A DNA stretch of 39,470 nt from Zestomicrobium sp964482405. Its GTDB lineage: Archaea; Thermoproteota; Thermoprotei_A; Sulfolobales; NBVN01. The notes beneath the pieces were generated by a model. That model saw nothing but the letters and a program-made list of their open reading frames with translations. It was not told where the DNA came from and did no database searches. Below are positions 7,073 to 13,890 of this stretch, one piece after another. The stretch covers positions 1-39,470 of the forward strand of contig CAYZXH010000012.1 of assembly GCA_964482405.1 (NCBI GenBank). The letters run 5' to 3'. The translations under genes and the position numbers were made by a program. Position 1 is the first letter of the stretch. Every line of letters begins with the position of its first letter.

Positions 7073-8317
7073 GTGTTAAGGGTAGCGGTAGTGCCTGTTG
7101 GTGGTGAGGCCGTTAGGTTAAGGCCACTCACTATAGAGACTTCGAAGAGCATGGTGAGATTCCTTAATAAGCCTTTACTAGAGTTAGCGTTGCTTCGGTT
7201 AGCTAGGTCAGGTATTAAGGAGGTCTACTTAGGTGTTAGGGGTTACTACAATTACAAAGACTTATTCGATTACTTCAGGGAGGGTTACTGGTTTAAGGAA
7301 AGATACAGTTTAAGGGAGGATCTGAGAATTCGCTACATGCCTAGATATGACACTCTCGGCAACGCTGACGCCGTAAGAATAATCATGGAGTATTACGAGA
7401 TTAAGGAGCCTGTCGTGGTGATTCAGGGAGATAACCTATTCGATTTAGATGTGCAGGAAGTCTTTAAGGAACACTCAAGGAAGAATGCTTTCATGACGAT
7501 AGGACTTAAGGAAGTTGAGGATGTAAGAGAGTTCGGGGTCGCCGAAGTCTGTGAGGATTTAAGGATAAGGAGGTTTGTCGAGAAGCCGAGGCCGGAGGAG
7601 GCTCCGAGTAAGCTAGCTAACACAGGGATTTACGTGATTAATGCGGAGATAGTGGATTTCTTTAGGGAGGGTGAGGGTAGGAAGCTCCTTAAGGAGGGTA
7701 GGATGGATTTCGGGAGTGACGTGATACCTAAGCTGGTAGAGTTGGGGTTCCCTGTGTACGGATACTTAGTGAGTGGTTATTGGTTTGATGTAGGAACTCC
7801 TGAGAGATACTTGAAAGCCATGATCTACTTGCTCTATAACATGAGGGTTGAGGATCTGGAGGCTAAGGAGATATACGGTGGTGTATTAGGGATGGGTAAA
7901 TCTAAGATGTCTCAGAATTTGCATGAAACTATACGTAGGAGAATACTTGAAAAAGACCTTATCTTCGTAGGTAAGGCGTTGGTAGGTAGGCACGTATCCA
8001 TAGGCAGTAAATGCTACGTAGAGGATTCAACAATAGACAATTACGTTGTTGTGGGGAATAGATGCGAGATAGTTAGGTCGGCAGTCATGGACAGGGTTAG
8101 GATAGGTGATAGGGTTAGGATCGTTGACTCAATTATCGGTAGGCACGCGCTCATAGGCAGCAATACCACGATAATAAACAGCGTGATAGGGGATAATTCT
8201 GTGATAGGGGATAACGTTAGGTTGGTTAACGTGAGGGTGTGGCCGCACGAGCAGGTATCGAGTAACGCGGCTATAGAGAACTACGTCGTCAGACCACATT
8301 ACACGCAGCAATACTGA
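7073..8317 (+). CDS. Sugar-1-phosphate nucleotidyltransferase with left-handed beta-helix domain
   Basis: This 414-residue protein has an N-terminal nucleotidyltransferase domain (about 1-240) and a C-terminal hexapeptide-repeat beta-helix (about 300-405, repeats such as VSIGSKCYVEDSTI and SVIGDNSVIGDNVRL). It resembles GlgC/GlmU/GMPP enzymes that make NDP-sugars from NTP and sugar-1-phosphate. The loop normally reading G-x-G-T-R-L-x-P-L-T is PVGGEAVRLRPLT here and the usual PKPL is SKSM, so the nucleotide-binding signature is diverged. Later motifs are canonical: IQGDNLFDLD, VEKPRPEEAPSKLANTGIYV and GYWFDVGTPERYL. The start is GTG 7073 with AGGGG upstream. ATG 7068 is out of frame. Glycogen synthase follows after 12 bases, so its likely product is the glucosyl donor (ADP- or UDP-glucose). 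Confidence 0.85.
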   Translation: MLRVAVVPVGGEAVRLRPLTIETSKSMVRFLNKPLLELALLRLARSGIKEVYLGVRGYYNYKDLFDYFREGYWFKERYSLREDLRIRYMPRYDTLGNADAVRIIMEYYEIKEPVVVIQGDNLFDLDVQEVFKEHSRKNAFMTIGLKEVEDVREFGVAEVCEDLRIRRFVEKPRPEEAPSKLANTGIYVINAEIVDFFREGEGRKLLKEGRMDFGSDVIPKLVELGFPVYGYLVSGYWFDVGTPERYLKAMIYLLYNMRVEDLEAKEIYGGVLGMGKSKMSQNLHETIRRRILEKDLIFVGKALVGRHVSIGSKCYVEDSTIDNYVVVGNRCEIVRSAVMDRVRIGDRVRIVDSIIGRHALIGSNTTIINSVIGDNSVIGDNVRLVNVRVWPHEQVSSNAAIENYVVRPHYTQQY

Positions 8318-8329
8318 GAGGGACCTACC

Positions 8330-9904
8330 TTGATAATCGCGCCTTCACAGATAAGGAAAGTGTGGATTATTACGTTTGAGTACGCGGGCTTAAAGAAGGT
8401 TGGTGGTTTGGGTGAGGCAGTCAAGAACATATCAGTAGCTTTAGGTAGCTTAGGTTATGAAGTAACCGTGATCATGCCTTCACACGGAATTAACGCGGGT
8501 CAAGTTTTAGAGGGTGTTACGTGTAGTGGGGTGCGTGTTGGAGAGGACCGGTGGCATTACCCCTATAACATAGGGTTTAGTTCCTTGAACGTTAATGATA
8601 AGGTTAGGGTCGTGTTGGTCAGGGGGAATGACTCCAGGACGTCCACAATATTAGAGGACCCCTACGTCTACGGCAGGGTTGAGGAGAAAGCTTGTCTACT
8701 ATGTAAGGCTTTAATATGCTTAGCCGAGTACCTAGGCTTTCCGGACATTATTCACAGCAATGACTGGCATTCTGCGTTAGCCGCTATCACCCTGAAAATA
8801 TACGCGGAACATAAGGGTCTAGCACTTCCGTACCTACATCAAGTACACTTACCCGGCTCCCCTAGGTTTTCCTGGCACTACGCATCGCCTGAATGGTGTG
8901 GGGTTCCGGTAGGTCAGCACCGTGTTTGGAGGGTTTGTTGCCATCGCCTTGAGAACACGTACGATTTGTGGAGGTCCGTGGACGGTAATTTAGAGGCGTT
9001 CGCCGTGTTAGAAGCTGATGCCGTTGCTACGGTAAGTCGCAGCATGATTGACGAGTTGCTGGGTAGGTATGGTGATTGGATTAGGGAAAAGACCTGCTTC
9101 ATCTATAACTCAACTGACTGGGACTTGAGGGAGGTAGTTGATTATGCTTCAAGGAGTTACGGGGAGGTTGATAGAGCTAGGTTGAGATGGGTCGTGGTCA
9201 GGGATTTGCTCAACAGGTATAGGAGTCTCGGTCAGCTAACCGAGGGAGACGCTTTAGTGCTTAGTACCGGGCGCTTAACGCCGCAGAAAGGCTTCGAATA
9301 CCTGCTCAGAGGTTTTAGGAGAGTAGGGGAGGGTTTAAGACTAATCATACTTGGCGTTTCGGTAGGTGATTTAGGTTATGAAGACTACATACGTCAGCTA
9401 ACACTAGACTTAAGCGGGAGAGCAGTCTTAATCACTGAGAAAATAGATCAACAAATGTATAAGTTACTACATTACGTAGCCAACGCTTTCGTAGTTCCCT
9501 CAATTTACGAACCTTTCGGAATAGTGGCTGTTGAATCGATGGCTGTCGGCACCCCGGTAGTAGCGAGTGACGTCGGGGGGTTGAGCGAGATAATCAGCGA
9601 CTTAAGGCTTCGAGAAGACGGTTGTGGAATTAAGGTTCAGCCAGGTAATGAGTCAGAATTAGGTGAAGCTATACAGAACCTATCATACCTAACGCTAATT
9701 AGTGAGACAGGTAAGGGTATTGAATACCTGACGTACGAGAACCTGAAACAACTAGCTCGTAAAGACCCGGCGGTAGGACACGTAGTTAGGGAAAACTGTG
9801 TTAAGCACGTTGAACAGAAATTTAGATTACGTAACACAGCTGAGCAAGTAGTTAGGTGTTATGAGTTAAGTAGGAAGATGGCTTACTATAGAGCAATGAC
9901 TTAG
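8330..9904 (+). CDS. glgA: Glycogen synthase, GT5 family
   Basis: This 524-residue GT-B glycosyltransferase carries the GT5 donor-binding motif K-x-G-G-L at K23 (KKVGGLGEAVKNISVAL). HSNDWHSALAA follows in the N-terminal half and the retaining-enzyme motif IYEPFGIVAVESMAVGTPVVASDVGG in the C-terminal half. It adds glucose from an NDP-glucose donor to the non-reducing end of an alpha-1,4-glucan in the cytosol. The start is TTG 8330, with GAGAGGGA a few bases upstream. It is co-transcribed with the preceding nucleotidyltransferase. No branching enzyme or glycogen phosphorylase gene is in the window. The region between the two halves is canonical, with no truncation. Confidence 0.93.
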   Translation: MIIAPSQIRKVWIITFEYAGLKKVGGLGEAVKNISVALGSLGYEVTVIMPSHGINAGQVLEGVTCSGVRVGEDRWHYPYNIGFSSLNVNDKVRVVLVRGNDSRTSTILEDPYVYGRVEEKACLLCKALICLAEYLGFPDIIHSNDWHSALAAITLKIYAEHKGLALPYLHQVHLPGSPRFSWHYASPEWCGVPVGQHRVWRVCCHRLENTYDLWRSVDGNLEAFAVLEADAVATVSRSMIDELLGRYGDWIREKTCFIYNSTDWDLREVVDYASRSYGEVDRARLRWVVVRDLLNRYRSLGQLTEGDALVLSTGRLTPQKGFEYLLRGFRRVGEGLRLIILGVSVGDLGYEDYIRQLTLDLSGRAVLITEKIDQQMYKLLHYVANAFVVPSIYEPFGIVAVESMAVGTPVVASDVGGLSEIISDLRLREDGCGIKVQPGNESELGEAIQNLSYLTLISETGKGIEYLTYENLKQLARKDPAVGHVVRENCVKHVEQKFRLRNTAEQVVRCYELSRKMAYYRAMT

Positions 9905-9909
9905 GTCAT

Positions 9910-9921
9910 TACGACGTCGTA
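9910..9921. repeat. 12-bp perfect palindrome after glgA
   Basis: TACGACGTCGTA is perfectly self-complementary and begins eight bases after the glgA TAG codon (9902-9904). It is too short and lacks a T tract for a classical terminator. It lies 35 bases upstream of the TATA box of the cysteine-rich small gene and could be a dimeric regulator site. No second copy is evident nearby. Confidence 0.35.
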
Positions 9922-9955
9922 GCTCATCAACAGAAGTCCAAAAACACGTGAAAAC

Positions 9956-9965
9956 CTTATATAAC
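9956..9965 (+). promoter_or_regulatory. TATA box of the cysteine-rich small gene
   Basis: CTTATATAAC is the best TATA match in this part of the window. Transcription start is predicted 24-28 bases downstream, near 9984-9989. That is within a few bases of GTG 9989 and about ten bases before ATG 9998, which supports a leaderless or near-leaderless transcript reading straight into the 43-codon frame. Confidence 0.65.
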
Positions 9966-9997
9966 CCTTCTTACTAACATACTCTTATGTGAGTGGC

Positions 9998-10129
9998 ATG
10001 GATGGCTTGAGCTCTTCTCTGATAATGTGCGAGGATTTCTGTAGCGAGTTTTGTGAGTTGAAAGAAGATGAAGAGCTTGAATTATGCTTAAACTCATGTA
10101 TGAGGTATTGTCTTTCAGCAAAAGACTAA
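9998..10129 (+). CDS. Cysteine-rich microprotein with twin CX3CX3C motifs
   Basis: ATG 9998 opens a 43-codon frame ending at TAA 10127-10129. It contains six cysteines in a symmetric pattern: C11-x3-C15-x3-C19, ten acidic-rich residues, then C30-x3-C34-x3-C38. The i, i+4, i+8 spacing would line three thiols along one face of each of two helices, suggesting a disulfide-zipped or metal-binding helical hairpin. There is no signal peptide or membrane segment. GTG 9989, in frame, would add three residues. A strong TATA box lies about 38 bases upstream of the ATG. A CcdA-like thiol-disulfide membrane protein is encoded downstream on the same strand, which invites a redox or metal role, but that is inference. 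I recognise no named family. The regular cysteine pattern and promoter argue against a chance frame. Confidence 0.7.
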   Translation: MDGLSSSLIMCEDFCSEFCELKEDEELELCLNSCMRYCLSAKD

Positions 10130-10172
10130 GTAGGACTTGACCACCCACCTAGGTAGTTGAATTCCGTCTAAA

Positions 10173-10182
10173 GATTTAAAAC
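10173..10182 (+). promoter_or_regulatory. Possible TATA element ahead of the CcdA-like gene
   Basis: GATTTAAAAC lies in the 137-base spacer 10130-10266 and would start transcription near 10205, giving a leader of about 60 bases. The leader contains AGAGGGGG at 10254-10261, a plausible ribosome binding site. The spacer also holds an 8-bp palindrome ACCTAGGT near 10147-10154. I see nothing else in it. Confidence 0.4.
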
Positions 10183-10266
10183 TTACTGAGCTAACAATTG
10201 TAGTGGCTAGAATAAGATGATTTCAGGGACAGGACATAATGAGTTTAGTGGCAGAGGGGGTAATAT

Positions 10267-10947
10267 TTGCTAGATTTTTCTACCCTTATTTTCATGATCG
10301 TTCACTGGGCTCTGATAGATTCTGTTGATCCTTGCGTATTCGCGCTCTTCGTAGCTATATTGATTTCCGCATCATTAATAAGTGTCAGACACTTAATTAA
10401 GGTAGGGTCTGCCTTCATATCATCGATTTTCCTCGGGTACTTAGCCTTCGGCGCTCTACTAAGGTTCTTAGCTGGGGGGTTACCTAGGTGGTTATTAAGT
10501 ATTGCAACACTGTCTTACGGCCTAGTTATGCTAGTTAATAGTCTCAGGAGCGGTGAAGTCGTTACCCAGCTTTTCGTATGTAGAGAAGATGAACTACCTT
10601 GCAGGATAATCAATACCTTAAAACTCAACAAAATCTCGGGAATAGACGTCTTATCAACAGTTATAATAGGGTTTATAGCCTCCTTCACCTTACTCCCATG
10701 CAGCGCAGGTCTCTACATAATCTACAACATCATAATGTTAGAGTACGGCTTCTTGACATGGTTGTTAACATCCGTGTTATACGTAATCATATTCGAGACC
10801 CCCTTAATACTGATATTACTGTTCTTCGCGGGTTTCTCCAAGATTAAAAAAGTTAACGAGACTTTAATGAGTAAACAAAAGATAATTAAGATAATCGGGT
10901 CACTAATCATGATTGCTATGTCAGTCTACATACTTATTTCAACTTAA
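10267..10947 (+). CDS. CcdA/DsbD-like thiol-disulfide transport membrane protein
   Basis: This is a 226-residue polytopic membrane protein with about six helices. It carries the two proline-associated cysteines of the CcdA family: DPC (C23) at the first helix and LPC (C145) in the fourth (FIASFTLLPCSAGLY). In CcdA these form the reversible disulfide that passes reducing equivalents across the membrane to extracytoplasmic thioredoxin-like partners. A second cysteine pair, C105 and C112 (CREDELPC), sits in the loop between helices 3 and 4 and is not part of the core family pattern. The start is TTG 10267, with AGAGGGGG just upstream. ATG 10294 would still keep the DPC helix. No thioredoxin or cytochrome c maturation gene is nearby. 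The adjacent six-cysteine microprotein is the only candidate partner. Confidence 0.78.
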   Translation: MLDFSTLIFMIVHWALIDSVDPCVFALFVAILISASLISVRHLIKVGSAFISSIFLGYLAFGALLRFLAGGLPRWLLSIATLSYGLVMLVNSLRSGEVVTQLFVCREDELPCRIINTLKLNKISGIDVLSTVIIGFIASFTLLPCSAGLYIIYNIIMLEYGFLTWLLTSVLYVIIFETPLILILLFFAGFSKIKKVNETLMSKQKIIKIIGSLIMIAMSVYILIST

Positions 10948-10949
10948 AA

Positions 10950-10957
10950 CTTTATAT
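10950..10957 (+). promoter_or_regulatory. TATA box of the 3-TM protein gene
   Basis: CTTTATAT within AAACTTTATATTGC overlaps the region just after the ccdA-like stop and predicts transcription start near 10980. The short leader would begin with GGTGATC (10979-10985), a strong match to the archaeal ribosome binding site, 14 bases before GTG 10999. Confidence 0.6.
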
Positions 10958-10998
10958 TGCTAAAGTAGTAGCGTATTCGGTGATCTCTAACGAGTGAA

Positions 10999-11334
10999 GT
11001 GGGTGGTGAGCGGGAGGAAATCACTTGGGGTATAATAGCTTGGATTATACCATTGATAGGAGCCATACTAGCACTGACTCTGAGACCTAACTATAAGTAT
11101 GCTAAGTACTGGTCATATCTAAACTTATCATTCTTCATAGTGATAGTTGTGAGCGCTATCATAACGGGGATCCTAGGCCTCATACCCATCATTGGCTGGA
11201 TCATAAGCACTCTAGTATGGGTTGCCTTACTTATTTTGTGGATTATAGGAATAGTTAAGTCAGCGGGCAACGTGTATTGGAAGCCTCCGGTAATATACGA
11301 CATAGCTAGAATGTTAGGTATTGAAAAGATATGA
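10999..11334 (+). CDS. Small membrane protein, DUF4870/Tic20-like
   Basis: This 111-residue protein has three hydrophobic segments (about 9-28, 38-60 and 64-88) and a C-terminal GNVYWKPPVIYDIARMLG tail. The layout and the Gly-x-x-Tyr...Pro...Ile ending resemble the DUF4870 family of small membrane proteins, whose function is unknown. The start is GTG 10999, preceded by a GGTGAT site. It has its own TATA box, so it need not be co-transcribed with the CcdA-like gene 51 bases upstream. There are no cysteines or charged membrane residues that would suggest a transport function. Confidence 0.6.
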   Translation: MGGEREEITWGIIAWIIPLIGAILALTLRPNYKYAKYWSYLNLSFFIVIVVSAIITGILGLIPIIGWIISTLVWVALLILWIIGIVKSAGNVYWKPPVIYDIARMLGIEKI

Positions 11335-11419
11335 TTACGTGAGAGTTTTTATGAGATAATTACGTTAACGGTTTCTCAACATGTTTTTATGCTTTATTCG
11401 AATAGAAAGTGGTGTTAGA

Positions 11420-11650
11420 ATGGGTAGTGTTGAGATTAAGGAAAGGGAGTTAAGGATTGGAGATGTTAATCAGTTATGGTTTGAGTATGATAGACAGACA
11501 GACATTCTCTACATAAACTTTGGTTACGACATAGAAGAAGCTGATGAAGCTTTGCTCACGGAAAATAATGTGGTCGTGAGGATTAAGGAGGGCAGGGTAG
11601 TCTCCCTCACAGTATTCGATTTCATGAAGAGAATAGGTTTTGAGACATGA
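11420..11650 (+). CDS. DUF2283-family small protein
   Basis: This 76-residue protein has the DUF2283 pattern: a tyrosine/aspartate-rich first half YDRQTDILYINFGYDIEEA, followed by ENNVVVRIKEGRVVSLTVFDF. DUF2283 proteins are widespread small beta-rich proteins of unknown function, often encoded beside toxin-like or enzyme genes. I chose ATG 11420, with GGTG a few bases upstream. ATG 11381 would add 13 hydrophobic residues lying in what looks like promoter sequence (two TTTTTATG elements at 11345-11352 and 11383-11390). Its TGA overlaps the ATG of the aminopeptidase gene (ATGA), so the two are translationally coupled. Confidence 0.8.
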   Translation: MGSVEIKERELRIGDVNQLWFEYDRQTDILYINFGYDIEEADEALLTENNVVVRIKEGRVVSLTVFDFMKRIGFET

Positions 11651-13329
11651 GCATCTCATCAATAATCAAAGAAGTCAAGTCTGCTGCAAGACCCTACGAA
11701 CTCCTGGAGCTGGTCGTGAGGTTATCCTCATATCACAGAATACAGGGCTCGCGTGAGTTACTGGAAGCAAGCGACTTCATGAGAGGGTTCTTAGAAGAAG
11801 CAAGCAATGAAGTGAGTGTCGAGGTTTTCAGCTACGCGAATCCCCCGAAGTGGTTGAGCCCCTTAGTTGGTTGGGACTTGATTGACGGCGAAGTACGTGT
11901 CACGTACCCGGAAAGAGGGGTTCTTTCCTCAGTCAAGAAAGCTTCTACAGCAGTCGCAGCACACTCACCGCCAGGTGAGTTCTCAGGCCAGGTTAGTTAC
12001 GCGGAAAGTGAGGATCTAATACCTGATGATGTTGAGGTATTGCTAACCAGTAACAGGAGTTTAGACATGTATTTCGAGGCTGTCAGAAAGGGAGCTAAGG
12101 CTCTCTTAATATATAGGAGAGACGCTCCCCCGAAAGGCATTCCATACATAGGTCTTTTCCCCACCCCAGACGAAGCTTACAAGATGAAGGCTCCAGTATT
12201 ATGTGTTCCTAGAGGGAGTGCGGAGAAAATTAAGACGTTGCTTGGTAAGGGCGAGAAAGTGATTGTTGAGGGCTTCGTTAAATCAACGTATAGTGATCCG
12301 AGAGAGTTAAAGATCGTCATGACAGAATTCGGCGATGGCGGTAGGGAAATACACGTAACCGCACACTACTGCCACCCTAGAGGAACAGTCAACGATAACG
12401 TCAGCGGCGCGGCGACATTGCTATACGTAGCTAAGCTACTCAGCAAGCATTCCTGTGAGATAGCGCGTAACTTACGAGGCTTTAGGGTCAGGCTCGTGTG
12501 GGTACCGGAACATTACGGGTCAGTAGCGTTAGTCAAGAAACTACTTGATGAGAACGTTGAGATTCTGGGAGCTCTCAACCTAGACATGATCGGCGAAAAA
12601 CAAGCCTTAACGAATTCCGTGTTAAATTTCATACGCCCACCAGTACTACTCTTAAGCGAGTTCGAGGCACACGCATTCAGAAACTTCTTCACCAGCTTGG
12701 GTAGTGGTTGGGGTTTAACAACATCAATTACTAGGAAGCATCAATTTAGATTTGAGTTAAAGTCTTATGAAGCTGGGAGTGATCACGATGCGTACGTGGT
12801 TTTCGGGATACCCGCTGTTTCACTAACTAACTGGCCTGACAAATTCTACCACACGAACCTAGACTCAATTAATAAATTCAGCCCGTCTAACGCTCTGAGA
12901 ATCACAATCACAGCACTTAGGGCGGCACTGACCTTCGAGTTTAATAATCAACTTAAGCACTATGAGAGCTTCATGAGAGAATCAGAGTATTTCAGCCTCC
13001 CCAAACCAATCTACAGGGTACGTAAAGACCTTTACGAGCAGCGAAGGAACTGCAGGTTCGCGAGGGAGCTGGCTGGGTATCCCTCTCCACAGTACCTTCT
13101 CAGAAAGGTCAAGGATGTTGAGGTTCGCGAGGAAATAAAGAGGTTCCTCAGTAAGGCGTCGTGGGCTGTGACAGCCTACGTAATAGCGAATACCTACTCT
13201 TTCTGCGGTCTGAGCGTCAACGACTTGAGGAAATCCTTGGTTGGTGAGTTAGGGATTAAAGTCTGTGAGAGAGAACTCGACATTGTTTTGAAGTCTCTGG
13301 AATTATTGAGGGAAATTCCCTTAGGGTGA
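11647..13329 (+). CDS. M28-type zinc aminopeptidase, DUF4910 family
   Basis: This 560-residue protein has a peptidase M28 fold with an inserted apical domain in the N-terminal half. Metal-site candidates are H240 within AHYCHP, D250 in TVNDNVSG, E288 in VPEHYGS, D313 in LNLDMIG and the late histidine in FYHTNLDS. The classical M28 H-x-D is H-Y-C-H here, a variant typical of the DUF4910 branch. A C-terminal extension of about 130 residues (after about 425) contains a predicted winged-helix-like region. The likely role is removing N-terminal residues from cytosolic peptides, as there is no signal peptide. It is coupled to DUF2283 upstream and followed by the adenosyltransferase gene after seven bases. 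Confidence 0.8.
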   Translation: MSISSIIKEVKSAARPYELLELVVRLSSYHRIQGSRELLEASDFMRGFLEEASNEVSVEVFSYANPPKWLSPLVGWDLIDGEVRVTYPERGVLSSVKKASTAVAAHSPPGEFSGQVSYAESEDLIPDDVEVLLTSNRSLDMYFEAVRKGAKALLIYRRDAPPKGIPYIGLFPTPDEAYKMKAPVLCVPRGSAEKIKTLLGKGEKVIVEGFVKSTYSDPRELKIVMTEFGDGGREIHVTAHYCHPRGTVNDNVSGAATLLYVAKLLSKHSCEIARNLRGFRVRLVWVPEHYGSVALVKKLLDENVEILGALNLDMIGEKQALTNSVLNFIRPPVLLLSEFEAHAFRNFFTSLGSGWGLTTSITRKHQFRFELKSYEAGSDHDAYVVFGIPAVSLTNWPDKFYHTNLDSINKFSPSNALRITITALRAALTFEFNNQLKHYESFMRESEYFSLPKPIYRVRKDLYEQRRNCRFARELAGYPSPQYLLRKVKDVEVREEIKRFLSKASWAVTAYVIANTYSFCGLSVNDLRKSLVGELGIKVCERELDIVLKSLELLREIPLG

Positions 13330-13336
13330 TTTTTCC

Positions 13337-13879
13337 GTGTTGCTGGTTTATTATGGTAAGGGTAAGGGCAAGACCACGGCCGCTCTAGGTATAGCGATGC
13401 GTGCTTTAGGAAGGGGTTGGAGAGTCGTAGTGATTCAATTCATGAAGAGTGGTGCGAGCGGGGAGACCTACTTCTTGAGGAGTTTATCACGTACATATAG
13501 GAAAAGAATACACGTAGTTAACGTGGGTGTGGAAGGGTTCGTTAACCCGGAAAATCTAAGTGATTTTAGAGCGTCAGCAACTATGGCGCTGATTTACGGC
13601 TTCTTCAAGGAGGTTTACCCGTCCTTAATGCGTAGGTCACGCCCTAAGCTAGTTGTTTTCGATGAGCTAGGTATAGCGTCTCATATGGGGCTGGTTGACG
13701 AGGGTTTACTAATCGATATTTTGAGGAGGTTCGTGGGCAATCCCCACAGACATGCCGTAGTTACTGGACGGTACGTACCTAGGACTATTAGAGATCTCGC
13801 TGACTTAGTTACTGAGGTTAGGGAAGTAAAGCATTACTATAAAAAAGGTTTCGTTAATATTGAGGGCTTAGATGTTTAG
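13337..13879 (+). CDS. cobO: BtuR/CobO-type cob(I)alamin adenosyltransferase
   Basis: This 180-residue P-loop protein has the family N-terminus LLVYYGKGKGKTTAALGIAMRALGRG (P-loop about residues 7-15). The central VVFDELGIASHMGLVDEGLL and the terminal KKGFVNIEGLDV match the conserved ends of CobA/CobO enzymes. These transfer the adenosyl group of ATP to cob(I)alamin or corrinoid precursors. It starts at GTG 13337. The GGTGAT ribosome binding site at 13325-13330 overlaps the stop codon of the aminopeptidase gene, so the genes form one operon. No other cobamide genes are in the window, so it may serve salvage. The 3' end faces the pyrophosphatase gene at 11 bases. Confidence 0.85.
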   Translation: MLLVYYGKGKGKTTAALGIAMRALGRGWRVVVIQFMKSGASGETYFLRSLSRTYRKRIHVVNVGVEGFVNPENLSDFRASATMALIYGFFKEVYPSLMRRSRPKLVVFDELGIASHMGLVDEGLLIDILRRFVGNPHRHAVVTGRYVPRTIRDLADLVTEVREVKHYYKKGFVNIEGLDV

Positions 13880-13890
13880 CTGTTCCTGAC

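Noticed and set aside
10201..10250. C/D-box sRNA candidate around AAGATGATTTC
   Set aside because: The C-box match is imperfect and the only CTGA nearby is upstream of it, in the wrong order. No D or D' box follows.
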